Source: Brevibacillus gelatini
Lineage (GTDB): Bacteria > Bacillota > Bacilli > Brevibacillales > Brevibacillaceae
NCBI RefSeq assembly: GCF_003710935.1
Contig: NZ_RHHS01000027.1
Coordinates: 124,001 to 188,000 of the forward strand
Direction of reading: 5' to 3'
DNA length: 64,000 bases
Shown here: positions 34,533-43,507 of the stretch, one piece after another
Position numbering within the stretch: the first letter of the stretch is position 1
How the letters are laid out: every line of letters starts with the position of its first letter
Notes under the pieces: model-generated
Seen by the model: the letters and a program-made list of their open reading frames with translations, nothing else
Database searches by the model: none
What the model was told of the DNA's origin: nothing
Made by a program: the position numbers and the translations under genes

Positions 34533-35738
34533 ATGAATACGAGTAACACAGAGAGGAACGGGCGACCGATTCTCTTTCTCATGATAAACATGTTTATTGC
34601 CATGCTGGGAATTGGCTTGATTATTCCGATCTTGCCCGAGTTTTTGAAGGAATTCGGCGCGGGTGGAAAAACAGCAGGCTACCTGGTGGCGGCCTTTGGT
34701 TTGACGCAGTTTTTGTTCTCGCCCATCGCGGGAGAATGGTCGGATAAATACGGCCGCAAAATCATGATCGTATCCGGGCTGGCGCTGTTTACGATCTCCA
34801 ATCTGGTTTTTGCGCTGGCGGAGCAGACGTGGGTGCTCTACCTCTCCCGCCTGATTGGGGGAATCGGGGCAGCTTCGATGATTCCTTCCATGCTCGCCTA
34901 TGTGGCGGACATTACGACCGAGGAAAAGCGGGGAAAAGGGCTGGGACTGCTCGGTGCCGCGATGTCGCTCGGATTTGTGATCGGGCCGGGCATCGGCGGT
35001 TTTCTCGCCGAGCTTGGGCTGCGGATGCCGTTTTATATTTCGGCGGCGGTCGGTGCTGTGGCGGCAATCGGCTCCTTGCTGTTTCTGTCTGAGTCGTTGC
35101 CAAAAGAAAAGCAGCTGGCAGCCCGTGAGGCGGAGGAAAAGAAAGAAAACATTTTCCTGCAACTCGGCAAATCGTTTCACTCGTCGTATTTCATCATGCT
35201 GGTGCTGATTTTTACGATGACCTTTGGACTGGCGAACTTTGAAGTGATCTTTCCGCTCTTCGTCGACGCGAAGTTCGGCTACACGCCGCGCGACATTTCC
35301 ATCATCATCACCGTGGGCGCGCTGGCCGGAACGATTGTGCAGGCGATGCTGATCGGCAAGCTGATTACCCGCTTCGGGGAAAAGAAGCTTATCAACTGGA
35401 CGTTTTTCAGCTCGGCCGTGACGATGGTGCTGATGCTGTTGTCAGGAAACTTCTGGTATATGCTCGTCTTGACCGTGCTGTTTTTCACGCTGACATCGAT
35501 CATGCGCCCGGCGATCAATACGCTGATCTCCAAGCGGGCCGGGGATGAGCAAGGGTTTGTGGCAGGGATGAACAACGCCTACATGAGCCTGGGCAATATT
35601 TTCGGCCCGGCGGTAGCGGGAACGCTGTACGGCGTGCATGTGAACGCACCGTATTTGTTCGGGGCAATCGTTCTCCTGCTCAGCCTGTTCCTGTCGCGCA
35701 TGGAGAGCCGACGCGGCCTGAAGCGGGTTGCGGCATAA
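34533..35738 (+). CDS. MFS multidrug-type exporter (DHA1, NorA/Bmr-like)
   Basis: A 401-residue, 12-helix antiporter with motif A DKYGRKIMIVSGL after helix 2 and motif C GPGIGGFLAELG in helix 5, both diagnostic of drug:H+ antiporters. The start ATG has only AAGGATAGG about 10 bases upstream. It sits 5 bases before ypsA and 30 bases after the thioredoxin-like gene, so the Rrf2-to-ypsA set may be one long unit. Confidence 0.88.
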   Translation: MNTSNTERNGRPILFLMINMFIAMLGIGLIIPILPEFLKEFGAGGKTAGYLVAAFGLTQFLFSPIAGEWSDKYGRKIMIVSGLALFTISNLVFALAEQTWVLYLSRLIGGIGAASMIPSMLAYVADITTEEKRGKGLGLLGAAMSLGFVIGPGIGGFLAELGLRMPFYISAAVGAVAAIGSLLFLSESLPKEKQLAAREAEEKKENIFLQLGKSFHSSYFIMLVLIFTMTFGLANFEVIFPLFVDAKFGYTPRDISIIITVGALAGTIVQAMLIGKLITRFGEKKLINWTFFSSAVTMVLMLLSGNFWYMLVLTVLFFTLTSIMRPAINTLISKRAGDEQGFVAGMNNAYMSLGNIFGPAVAGTLYGVHVNAPYLFGAIVLLLSLFLSRMESRRGLKRVAA

Positions 35739-35743
35739 AAAGG

Positions 35744-36310
35744 ATGGTAAAGCGTTTATTGGTTTCCGGATACAAGGCTCACGAGCTGGGCATATTCCAT
35801 GAAAAACATCCGGGACGAGCCATTATCAAGACAGCACTGAAGCGGCAGCTTACAAGATTTCTTGCGGAAGGTCTGGAATGGGTCATCATTTCGGGGCAAC
35901 TCGGCGTAGAAATGTGGGCAGCCGAAACGGTTCTCGAATTAAAAAAGGAGTATCCCCGGCTAAAGCTTGCGGTGATTACTCCGTTTTTGAACCAAGAGGA
36001 AAAGTGGAAAGAAGAAACACAGGATTACTACCGGCATATTGTCATGCAAGCAGACTATTTGAACAGCGTCTATCAAACACCTTACCAGGGTGTTTGGCAG
36101 CTTCAGGAGAAAGACAAGTTTTTGCTGGCTCATTCAGACGGGCTTTTGCTGGTTTACGATGAAGAAAACGAAGGCTCCCCAAAGTATTTGAACAAGCTTG
36201 CCGCGACAAAAGCGGCTCAAGGGGACTACCTGTTTTTTCGCATCAACGCCTACGACTTGCAGAGCATCGCGGAGGAACAGCAGCAACAATTGTATCATGA
36301 CGACTTCTGA
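35744..36310 (+). CDS. ypsA: YpsA-family SLOG-domain protein
   Basis: A 188-residue protein matching Bacillus YpsA, a SLOG/Rossmann-like family implicated in cell division control. The N-terminus is VKRLLVSGYKAHELGIF; the nucleotide-binding turn is WVIISGQLGVEMWAAETVLEL, and LLLVYDEENEGSPKY follows. The length is normal. It starts 5 bases after the MFS stop and probably shares its transcript. It ends at a strong terminator. Confidence 0.88.
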   Translation: MVKRLLVSGYKAHELGIFHEKHPGRAIIKTALKRQLTRFLAEGLEWVIISGQLGVEMWAAETVLELKKEYPRLKLAVITPFLNQEEKWKEETQDYYRHIVMQADYLNSVYQTPYQGVWQLQEKDKFLLAHSDGLLLVYDEENEGSPKYLNKLAATKAAQGDYLFFRINAYDLQSIAEEQQQQLYHDDF

Positions 36311-36334
36311 ACGGTTGCGATTGTTTCAGCAAAC

Positions 36335-36384
36335 AAAAAGGATAGGAAAGCGCGGCACGAATGCTGCGCTCCCTATCCTTTTTT
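36335..36384. terminator. Bidirectional terminator overlapping the ArsR stop
   Basis: A long stem (AAAAAGGATAGG arm at 36335-36346 with CCTATCCTTTTT at 36372-36383, plus an inner GCGCGGCA/TGCTGCGC helix). It includes the last codons of the convergent ArsR gene. Confidence 0.85.
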
Positions 36385-36765
36385 ACTGCTTTGTCCTGCT
36401 TCTCGTTCAACCAGTCGCGGCCCGGCAGGTTGACTCTCCGCCTGATGCTCGTTCTCCACCAACCGCTTCAAGGCGTTCAGCTTGTTGTCCCAGAAGCGCT
36501 CGTAGTAGGCCAGCCAGCTTCTCAGCTCCTCCAGCGGCTCGGGCTGCATCCGATACCTCGTCTCGCGTCCTACCCGCTGTTCCTTGACCAGTCCGGCCTC
36601 GGACAAAATGCGCAAATGCTTGGAAACGGCTGTGCGGCTGATCGGAAAGTGCCGACTGATCGCCGTCACGGGCATTTCCTGCTCGCTCAGCAATTGCAGC
36701 AGTTTGCGGCGCGTCGGATCGGCGATGGCTTGAAAAACGTCGTGCTTGGCCGTAGAGCTGCTCAT
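36373..36765 (-). CDS. ArsR-family (SdpR-like) regulator
   Basis: A 130-residue regulator with a winged helix in the first 90 residues (DVFQAIADPTRRKLLQLL; ISRTAVSKHLRILSEAGLV), followed by a WDNKLNALKRLVE helix. No metal-binding cysteines are present. This type is typically paired with an AHSA1/SRPBCC gene, as here: its ATG follows the SRPBCC stop with no gap. Autorepression through the repeats at 37228-37270 is likely. Confidence 0.9.
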   Translation of the reverse strand: MSSSTAKHDVFQAIADPTRRKLLQLLSEQEMPVTAISRHFPISRTAVSKHLRILSEAGLVKEQRVGRETRYRMQPEPLEELRSWLAYYERFWDNKLNALKRLVENEHQAESQPAGPRLVEREAGQSSKKG

Positions 36766-37179
36766 TTACGCTTCCACATACGCTTTCAGTTTAGGCAAGA
36801 CAGACGAATCCCAGCCCTGGTTCATTCTGTCACGCACGACTGCATGACTTTCGCCGAACTCGGTTACCGTATCTGGCGACCAGCCGGAATGAATCAGGGT
36901 AAATTCAGTCTTGTCGCCCAAATCCTTTAAAGCGAAGGTGATAACCCAGTCTTTTCCCCACTTGAACACAAGTCGGTTGGGCGGATCAATCTCCTGCACG
37001 ACGCACGGCGAATCGCCGTATGGGGAATGAATGGTAAAGGCATGTCCCGCTACAGGCTGAAAATCGTTGGGCATGAACCAGGCGGCAATCCCGTCTGCTG
37101 TCGCGACTGCTTCCCAAACCTTTTGCAGCGGAGCGTGAAAAATTTGTGTCTGAACAATATCAGGAATCGTGTTGGACAT
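36766..37179 (-). CDS. AHSA1/SRPBCC-family protein
   Basis: A 137-residue START-like ligand-binding protein (VQTQIFHAPLQKVWEAVATAD, AAWFMPNDFQP, LVFKWGKDW). Pairs of ArsR and AHSA1 genes are frequent, with unknown ligands. The ATG at 37179 follows GGAGGCG. It is first in the two-gene unit behind a strong minus-strand promoter. Confidence 0.88.
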   Translation of the reverse strand: MSNTIPDIVQTQIFHAPLQKVWEAVATADGIAAWFMPNDFQPVAGHAFTIHSPYGDSPCVVQEIDPPNRLVFKWGKDWVITFALKDLGDKTEFTLIHSGWSPDTVTEFGESHAVVRDRMNQGWDSSVLPKLKAYVEA

Positions 37180-37227
37180 GAATACGCCTCCGTTATCAGA
37201 GAAGATAAGTTCTTTTGACGCTCGGAA

Positions 37228-37284
37228 ACGAAACCAAATCGTTTCGCTTTTTGCAGTATACGAAACCAAAAGGTTGCATGTCAA
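37228..37284 (-). promoter_or_regulatory. Promoter and repeated operator of the AHSA1/ArsR unit
   Basis: On the minus strand TTGACA (37284-37279), 18 bases, TATACT (37260-37255) form a strong SigA promoter. The spacer holds AACC-TTTT-GGTT, and the 11-base direct repeat ACGAAACCAAA (plus strand) occurs at 37228-37238 and 37260-37270, 32 bases apart. CGAAAC/GTTTCG arms add a palindrome at 37229-37246. These repeats suit ArsR binding. Confidence 0.7.
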
Positions 37285-37340
37285 CGGTTTGTTTTTTTGC
37301 CGGAAAAAAATCATCTGACAGCTTGCTGCTGCGTGCTTTT

Positions 37341-38300
37341 TCAATGCACACGCAGGGCAGGGTACACAAACGTTTTCACCGTCACCCCTGTAAACGAGCA
37401 GCCCGCCGCCTTGGGATGCCCGCCACCTCCGTAGTGGGCCGCGATTACGGACAGATCCACGTCGTCGCGGATCGTGCGAAAGCTGATTCTGCCTTTTCCG
37501 GGATCGAGCATCGCCACAAAATCGAGTGTCTCATCGCTTTTGCACAAAAAGTTTCCCGTCGTCGATTGGTACTGCTCCAAAAAGACGACACCGACGTTGT
37601 ACGTTTTCGACTCATCCAGATCAATTTCGACGCTCAACCGCTTCATCTGCTTTGCCTTTTTCTGCTCAAACTCCGCGATTCTTCGTTCCTCTGTGTAAAT
37701 CAGGAGCGCCTCCCAATCCTCGAATGCGAACTGCTCCAGGTCCTCGCTGCGCAGCCGCCCGATCACCTGGTCGGCAAAAGTGCCGCGCTCCGCCAAATAA
37801 AACAACAGGTTCAACTGGTTCGCCTGCACATTTCCGGTCGCTTCCCAGTCCCACGTATCAAACGCCCGCACCAGCTCCACGTAGTCGGTTATGACGTCTG
37901 TGGGCGTCAAAAGGCCTTTCTTTTGCAAGTAATCGTAATAAAGGCTGGTAGCCGAAGTTTTCTGTCCCGCTGCTTCGACGCTGACCTTTGCCCAGTCGTA
38001 CTGCTCGGACAGGGGCAGCGACGTCGGGTGATGGTCGATCAGGACAAACGAATGCCCTTGCTCGACTTTTTTCTGAATCAGGGACGCCACTTCTTCATTG
38101 ACGCCCACATCTGTAATCACCACGGACATCTCTGGCGAAAACTCTTCGGCAAGAAACGTCTGGATTTCCCGGTTGACGGTATAGGGCGATACGCCGCGGG
38201 GGAAGACTTCCCGGTCGCCATAGGCGATCCGGCTCAGGATCGCACACGATTCGCCGTCCAGGTCCTGGTCGGTGAAATGCACCAGTTTGTGCTGCGTCAT
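37341..38300 (-). CDS. DHH-family phosphoesterase (YngD/NrnB-like)
   Basis: A 319-residue enzyme of the DHH/DHHA1 superfamily, probably a nanoRNase or cyclic-dinucleotide/oligonucleotide phosphodiesterase. Motif I is FTDQDLDGESC, the DHH motif is LIDHHPTSLP and the DHHA1 substrate loop is GGGGHPKAAG. The ATG at 38300 has AAGGAGG at ideal distance. It is divergent from the dipeptidase gene. Confidence 0.88.
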   Translation of the reverse strand: MTQHKLVHFTDQDLDGESCAILSRIAYGDREVFPRGVSPYTVNREIQTFLAEEFSPEMSVVITDVGVNEEVASLIQKKVEQGHSFVLIDHHPTSLPLSEQYDWAKVSVEAAGQKTSATSLYYDYLQKKGLLTPTDVITDYVELVRAFDTWDWEATGNVQANQLNLLFYLAERGTFADQVIGRLRSEDLEQFAFEDWEALLIYTEERRIAEFEQKKAKQMKRLSVEIDLDESKTYNVGVVFLEQYQSTTGNFLCKSDETLDFVAMLDPGKGRISFRTIRDDVDLSVIAAHYGGGGHPKAAGCSFTGVTVKTFVYPALRVH

Positions 38301-38483
38301 AAAAAACCTCCTTGCCATGACAGGATGACAGCCATACGGATTAGGATTTCCCTCCAGCGGATATTTTTAGTTGTCAAAGCGAGGATTTTTCCAGGGGATC
38401 GCTTTTAAAAATACATTCCCGTAAAATGAAGGAATCAGGTGGAGTTCGCCAACAGAAAACGATAGCGAGGATGGAGGAAGCAA

Positions 38484-39419
38484 ATGGCGGGAATACCGAT
38501 AATTGATTTGCATTGTGATGCGCTTTGGAAAATATGGGAGCAAAAGGGGAATCTCTCCTTTACCGATTCGGAAAAGCTGGACGTGAACCGGAAGCGGCTG
38601 CACGAGGGCGGAGTGAAGGTGCAAAGCTACGCCATTTACACACCGACCGATCTGCCGTCGGACAGTCGGTTTCAATGCGCCTTGGAGCAAATTCATTACT
38701 TTTATGCCGAAGTGCTCGACAAGCATCCGGAAATGAAGCAGATTCGCGACTGGAGCGACCTGGACAGGCTGCAGGACGGCGAGATCGGGGCGCTTTTGAC
38801 ACTCGAAGGGGTAGAGCCAATCGGCAACGATTTGAAAAAGCTGCACATCCTCTACCAGCTCGGCGTACGCTCCGTCGGCCTGACCTGGAATTTTGCAAAC
38901 CTGGCAGCAGACGGGGCACTGGAAGAAAGAAACGGCGGGCTGACCGCGTTTGGCAAAGAGATTATCCAGTTCCTCAATGAACGGAAAATGTTGACGGATG
39001 TCTCCCATCTGGGCGAGCGCAGCTTCTGGGAGACGCTGGAGCTGGCGAAGTACCCTATTGCCAGCCATTCCAACGCACGCGCTGTTTGCGACAATCCCCG
39101 CAACCTGACGGACGAGCAGGCGAAGGCGTTGTTCGCCAAAGGGGCGAATGTCCACGTTGTTTATTGCACGATGTTCATTAACGATACGACACCGACGACG
39201 ATTGACGATCTGCTCCGGCATATCGATCATTTTTGCTCGCTCGGCGGCGTGCGCCACATCGGGCTTGGCTCCGATTTTGACGGCATCACGACAAAAGTCG
39301 TCGGGCTTGAGCATGCCGGGATGAGCCAAAATCTGATAAACGAACTGCTCAAACGCTACAAGGAAGAAGAAGTGCGCGGTTTTGCCTACGAAAACTTTTT
39401 GCGCAATCATCCGGTGTAG
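38484..39419 (+). CDS. Membrane dipeptidase (peptidase M19)
   Basis: A 311-residue zinc dipeptidase of the renal dipeptidase family. The first metal ligands are in IDLHCDALW, the bridging Glu in LTLEGVEPIG, the His ligands near TDVSHLGE and IASHSNARAV, and the terminal Asp in IGLGSDFDGI. It lacks a signal peptide, so it is probably cytosolic. It hydrolyses dipeptides, often with a D-residue at the C-terminal position. AGGAAG precedes the ATG. It is 30 bases before the P1-family peptidase, suggesting a peptide-catabolic pair. Confidence 0.92.
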   Translation: MAGIPIIDLHCDALWKIWEQKGNLSFTDSEKLDVNRKRLHEGGVKVQSYAIYTPTDLPSDSRFQCALEQIHYFYAEVLDKHPEMKQIRDWSDLDRLQDGEIGALLTLEGVEPIGNDLKKLHILYQLGVRSVGLTWNFANLAADGALEERNGGLTAFGKEIIQFLNERKMLTDVSHLGERSFWETLELAKYPIASHSNARAVCDNPRNLTDEQAKALFAKGANVHVVYCTMFINDTTPTTIDDLLRHIDHFCSLGGVRHIGLGSDFDGITTKVVGLEHAGMSQNLINELLKRYKEEEVRGFAYENFLRNHPV

Positions 39420-39449
39420 GCGAGCCGAACGGGAAGGGAGGAAGCTGTC

Positions 39450-40523
39450 ATGAAGCGTACCGGAAAAGGGAAAATCCGCGAGTTGGGGGTAGTGGTCGGC
39501 AAGCTGCCCACAGGCGTGAAAAATGATCTGACCGATGTGCCTGGAGTGCGTGTGGGCCATGTGACGATTCAGCATGAGCTGGAAGACGGGGAGTATGCGT
39601 GTACAGGGGTGACTGCGATTTTGCCGCACGGCGGCAGCCTGTTCCGCGAAAAGGTGACGGCAGCCAGCTACGTCATCAATGGCTTTGGCAAGTCGACAGG
39701 ACTTGTCCAGGTAAACGAGCTGGGCGTGCTGGAGTCGCCGATCATGCTGACGAATACGTTCTCCGTTCCGGCCGTCACACAGGGCACGTTGCAATACATG
39801 CTGGCGGCGAACGAGGAGATTGGCGATACGACCGGGACGGTCAACATCGTGGTCGGGGAGTGCAACGACGGCCACCTCAATTCGATTCGCCGCTGCGTCG
39901 TGCGGCCGGAAGATGCGGTGGCCGCGATTGAAAACGCAACGGAGCATGCCGTGGAAGAAGGCGCGGTCGGAGCGGGAACAGGCATGGTCGCATTCGGCTA
40001 CAAGGGCGGAATCGGTTCATCCTCTCGCGTCGTGTCCGCAGCCGGGCAAACGTACACGCTTGGCGCACTGGTGCTGTCCAACTTCGGCAGCAAGGACGAC
40101 TTTTTGGGCGACAGGCTGTTTGCCTGTGCCACTCGTGAGCCTGTGGCCGCAGAGGCAATCGAGAAGGAAGAGGACGGCTCGATTATGATCGTGCTCGCCA
40201 CAGACGCGCCGCTTTCTGATCGCCAGCTGCTGCGCGTCGCCAAGCGCGCGGGAATCGGCCTCGGCCGTACCGGGAGCCACTTTGGGCACGGCAGCGGCGA
40301 CATCGTGATCGCCTTTTCCACCGCGCAGAAGATTCCGCACCGGACGGAGTCGGTTACGGAGACGCGCATTCAGCTTCGCGAGGATCATCCGGTGATGAAC
40401 GAACTGTTTGCGGCCGCCGCAGAGGCGACCGAAGAAGCGATCTACAACTCTCTCTCCCAGGCAGTGACGACGACTGGCCGAAAAGGGCGGACGGTTTATG
40501 CCATGCCGCTTTCGCTGCGATGA
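39450..40523 (+). CDS. P1/DmpA-family aminopeptidase (S58)
   Basis: A 357-residue self-processing Ntn-like peptidase. N-terminal DLTDVPGVRVGHVTI is diagnostic of the P1 family. The expected autocleavage site before the catalytic Ser is in KGGIGSSSRVV (about residues 185-195), preceded by GAGTGMVAFGYKGG. Relatives release N-terminal D- or beta-amino acids. GGGAGG precedes the ATG. It is coupled with the M19 dipeptidase. Confidence 0.9.
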   Translation: MKRTGKGKIRELGVVVGKLPTGVKNDLTDVPGVRVGHVTIQHELEDGEYACTGVTAILPHGGSLFREKVTAASYVINGFGKSTGLVQVNELGVLESPIMLTNTFSVPAVTQGTLQYMLAANEEIGDTTGTVNIVVGECNDGHLNSIRRCVVRPEDAVAAIENATEHAVEEGAVGAGTGMVAFGYKGGIGSSSRVVSAAGQTYTLGALVLSNFGSKDDFLGDRLFACATREPVAAEAIEKEEDGSIMIVLATDAPLSDRQLLRVAKRAGIGLGRTGSHFGHGSGDIVIAFSTAQKIPHRTESVTETRIQLREDHPVMNELFAAAAEATEEAIYNSLSQAVTTTGRKGRTVYAMPLSLR

Positions 40524-40540
40524 GGAGCGGGGAAGCAGTT

Positions 40541-41329
40541 TCAACGCAAAAATCCGCCTTCCGAATGAATGATTTGCCCTGTGATCCATCCCGCTTCCTC
40601 ACTCGCCAAAAACGCAACCAGGCGGGCGGCATCCTCCGGTTGACCGAGTCGGCCCATCGGGCTGCGGGCCAGGATGTGGGACGCAAGCTCTGGCGACATC
40701 CACCCGGAATCAGTCGGCCCCGGATTGACAGCATTGACGGTAATCCCGAGAGGGGCGACTTCCGCAGCAAAAGTGACCGTAAACGCATCCAGGGCCCCTT
40801 TTGTTGCCGCATAAGCGATTTCGCCCGGCATAGGGCCTATGGACTGTCCCGAAGTCATGTGAATAATCCGGCCGTGGGCTCCTGGCGGGAATCTGCGGGC
40901 AAATTCGGTGCTAAGCATGATCGGTGCCCGGACATTGAGGGCGTAGTGGGCATCCAGACTGGCTGCATCCAGCGACTGGTAGCCATCCGTAGTCGAATGA
41001 CAGGCGTTGTTGACGAGAATACAGGGCGCACCAAGCTGTGCGGTTGCTTCGTCCAGGACGTGCAGCCAGGAATCAGGCTGGGACAGGTCAATCTCCATGC
41101 TGGCACACCTCACCCCAAGGCGCGATAGCTCCTCGCGCAATTGGAGCGGCTCATCGTCTTCCACTCCCCACTCCATCGTTTTGTCGTAAGCTGTCCAGTA
41201 GGTGAAAAACAGATCAATCCCTTGCGAAGCCAATTTTCTGCAAATTGCAGCGCCGATGCCTCTTCGGCGGCTGGCTCCTGTTACAATGGCGATTTTTTTG
41301 TGCGGCGTTTTTTCTTGCAGAGTGCTCAT
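40541..41329 (-). CDS. Short-chain dehydrogenase/reductase
   Basis: A 262-residue classical SDR with the NADP-binding turn VTGASRRRGIGAAI, NNA (LVNNACHS), active-site Tyr/Lys in YAATKGAL and PGPTDSGWM. It is close to 3-oxoacyl-ACP reductase-like SDRs, but the substrate is unknown. It is convergent with the P1 peptidase and lies 46 bases downstream of the small membrane gene at 41376. Confidence 0.88.
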   Translation of the reverse strand: MSTLQEKTPHKKIAIVTGASRRRGIGAAICRKLASQGIDLFFTYWTAYDKTMEWGVEDDEPLQLREELSRLGVRCASMEIDLSQPDSWLHVLDEATAQLGAPCILVNNACHSTTDGYQSLDAASLDAHYALNVRAPIMLSTEFARRFPPGAHGRIIHMTSGQSIGPMPGEIAYAATKGALDAFTVTFAAEVAPLGITVNAVNPGPTDSGWMSPELASHILARSPMGRLGQPEDAARLVAFLASEEAGWITGQIIHSEGGFLR

Positions 41330-41375
41330 TCGCGTAACAACTCCTTATGACGTGATGGAAAAGCGTCTTGCCACT

Positions 41376-41579
41376 TCAGAACAAGAGCAGGGCAACAGCC
41401 GGAGCCATGTAAATATAGCCGATGATAAGATACGCAAACAACAGGAAAAAACAGATGCCGGAAATGGTGAGGTTGCGGCGAACCTGTTTGGGGTGGAACC
41501 CGAACAAACCAAGGAGCAGGCAAACAAAACCAACAATCCCCAACAATAGTGGAATCGCAACGATCATGAACTCATTCAT
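41376..41579 (-). CDS. Small two-helix membrane protein
   Basis: A 67-residue protein with two hydrophobic segments (about 6-26 and 38-60) joined by a short basic loop (HPKQVRRN), no family recognised. GGAG sits 10 bases before the ATG. It is transcribed toward the SDR gene, possibly together with it. Confidence 0.7.
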   Translation of the reverse strand: MNEFMIVAIPLLLGIVGFVCLLLGLFGFHPKQVRRNLTISGICFFLLFAYLIIGYIYMAPAVALLLF

Positions 41580-42070
41580 GACAAATTCACTCCGCTCGGT
41601 TTCATCATGTGCTTCCGGCGCGGATCACGGCTGAAACGACAAGTGTGTCCCGGGCTTGGAAGCCGTTTTTTGCCAAAAACTGTCTTTTTTCAAGCGTAGA
41701 TCACTTTCACCAACTGCTCACCTGTAAACTGTCAGGAGCATACCTGCTGACTTCTTCCCTCAGATATTGCAGAAGCCGAACAGGACGTGGGAGGAAACGA
41801 TCTTTTTGTAAAATTAAGGATATTACCTATCATATCATCTTTGCAGCATGAAGCGGAAGCAGAGAAGAAAGAGAATGTGCAAGATGGAGAAAGACACGTG
41901 CCGCCCGGTATGTCGTCGTCAGGATGGAGCAATCGTTTTGGCCCCCATCCCGCAGCCGCTTCCCGGAAAAGGAAAGTTACGCTGGCAATTGTTCGAAATA
42001 GTTGTTATTTTTAATATATAAGTTCCGTTTCAAAAAAGTAGAATTTCATAAACCAAGGGAGATGTAGAGG
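41580..42070. other. Long intergenic region upstream of ilvE
   Basis: 491 bases without a convincing gene. No T-box motif was found, although ilvE is a branched-chain gene. A SigA-like promoter (TTGTTC, 41989-41994; 17 bases; TAATAT, 42012-42017) drives ilvE, leaving about 400 bases unexplained. Confidence 0.5.
41989..42017 (+). promoter_or_regulatory. SigA promoter of ilvE
   Basis: TTGTTC-N17-TAATAT, 54 bases before the ilvE start, in AT-rich flanking sequence. Confidence 0.6.
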
Positions 42071-43144
42071 ATGGAGTGTCAGTTAACGATTACCCGAACA
42101 ACACACCAAAAAGAGAAGCCAGCACTCGATAAGCTGGGGTTCGGCGTACATTTTACCGATCACATGTTCATCATGGATTACACGGAAGGCAAAGGATGGC
42201 ATGATCCGCAAATCGTTCCGTATGCTCCCTTGTCGCTCGATCCGGCCGCGATGGTATTCCACTATGGACAAGCGATTTTTGAAGGATTGAAGGCGTACCG
42301 CAACAAGCAAGGCAAGGTGCTTTTGTTCCGTCCGGATCAAAACTTCAAACGGATGAATCGCTCTCTGGAGCGGATGAGCATGCCGCAGGTTGATGAGGAG
42401 TTCATGGTCGCTGCGTTGAAGCAGCTGGTGGCGCTTGAAAAAGAGTGGATTCCGGCAGAAAACGGCATGTCGCTCTATATTCGTCCTTTTGTGATCGCGA
42501 CAGAGCCATGTTTCGGCGTGCGTCCCTCGAAAACGTACAAGCTGATTATCGCCCTGTCTCCCGTTGGCGCTTACTATGCAAATGGCATGGAGCCAGTCAA
42601 AATTTACGTGGAAAACAAATACGTCCGCGCGGTCCGAGGCGGAACAGGCAATGCCAAAGTAGCGGGGAACTACGCAGGCGCCTTGAAAGCACAGGAAGAA
42701 GCCAAGGAAAAAGGCTACGAGCAAGTGCTTTGGCTGGATGGCGTTGAAAACAAATACATTGAAGAAGTCGGCAGCATGAACGTGTTTTTCAAAGTAGGGG
42801 AGGAAGTGTGGACTCCGGCTTTGAACGGCAGCATTTTGGAGGGAATCACCCGCGCTTCGACCATCCAGTTGCTCCAGGACTGGGGCATCCCGGTTGTAGA
42901 AAAGCGCATTTCCGTGGAAGACTTGTATGAGGCGCACAAGAACGGACAACTGGAAGAAGCGTTCGGCACTGGAACGGCGGCCGTCATCTCTCCCATTGGC
43001 GATCTGAACTGGAACGGCCATCAAATGATTATCAACGGCGGGAAAACAGGCCCGTTGACAAGCAGAGTGTACGACACGATGACCGGAATCCAGTACGGAG
43101 AGCGGGAAGACAAGTTTGGCTGGTCGGTAGAAGTAACGGAATAA
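42071..43144 (+). CDS. ilvE: Branched-chain amino acid aminotransferase
   Basis: A 357-residue fold-IV PLP enzyme that transaminates leucine, isoleucine and valine with 2-oxoglutarate. Landmarks are FHYGQAIFEGLKAYR, MSLYIRPFVIATEP, the Schiff-base Lys in KVAGNYAGALKAQ and the phosphate-binding GSILEGITRAS. It is of the longer eukaryote/Bacillus YwaA type. GGGAGATGTAGAGG precedes the ATG. It is monocistronic and ends at a GC-rich hairpin. Confidence 0.95.
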   Translation: MECQLTITRTTHQKEKPALDKLGFGVHFTDHMFIMDYTEGKGWHDPQIVPYAPLSLDPAAMVFHYGQAIFEGLKAYRNKQGKVLLFRPDQNFKRMNRSLERMSMPQVDEEFMVAALKQLVALEKEWIPAENGMSLYIRPFVIATEPCFGVRPSKTYKLIIALSPVGAYYANGMEPVKIYVENKYVRAVRGGTGNAKVAGNYAGALKAQEEAKEKGYEQVLWLDGVENKYIEEVGSMNVFFKVGEEVWTPALNGSILEGITRASTIQLLQDWGIPVVEKRISVEDLYEAHKNGQLEEAFGTGTAAVISPIGDLNWNGHQMIINGGKTGPLTSRVYDTMTGIQYGEREDKFGWSVEVTE

Positions 43145-43160
43145 CGACAGGCAACACACG

Positions 43161-43208
43161 AAGAGGCACGGCTCTCTCGCTTGGGCGAAGAGGGGCGATG
43201 CCTCTTTT
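43161..43208 (+). terminator. Hairpin/terminator after ilvE, resembles a second copy at 48060
   Basis: AAGAGGCA (43161-43168) pairs with TGCCTCTT (43199-43206), with inner CTCTCTCGC/GGGCGAAGAGG pairing and a short T-run. The first 20 bases are nearly identical (18/20) to 48060-48079. Confidence 0.6.
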
Positions 43209-43241
43209 GCTTTGTGTTGAAAGTACTTCTCAATTCAGCGA

Positions 43242-43391
43242 TTAAAAAATTGTGAATGAATAACTAGATTCACTGGCCCCGCTCTCAACTGGTGTGGGAG
43301 CAGGTCCTTTCAAATAGGGGAAGAGGGTTGAGAAGATAATAAAAAAGAGTAGCAGCAAGATGAATTTTATAAAATCCGGGAACCTTTGCAT
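43242..43391 (-). CDS. Very small membrane protein (49 residues)
   Basis: On the minus strand AAGGAGG lies 9 bases before an ATG at 43391. The 49 residues start MQRFPDFIKFILLLLFFIIF, a single strongly hydrophobic helix, followed by a Ser/Pro-rich outer tail. The consensus ribosome binding site is the main support. It lies within the AT-rich stretch before the NlpC/P60-like gene. Function is unknown. Confidence 0.6.
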   Translation of the reverse strand: MQRFPDFIKFILLLLFFIIFSTLFPYLKGPAPTPVESGASESSYSFTIF

Positions 43392-43507
43392 TTAGTTATT
43401 CCTCCTTTAGAGGTAGCCTTAACAAAGAGAAAACACTATTTTCAACCATTTGGAGATCAACTTCATTCGAATGGTTAGTATTTATATTATACATTTGAGG
43501 GATTATT

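Noticed and set aside
41580-42070. Possible T-box or CodY control of ilvE
   Set aside because: No GGTGGTACCGCG-type element and no AATTTTCWGAAAATT-like box was found.
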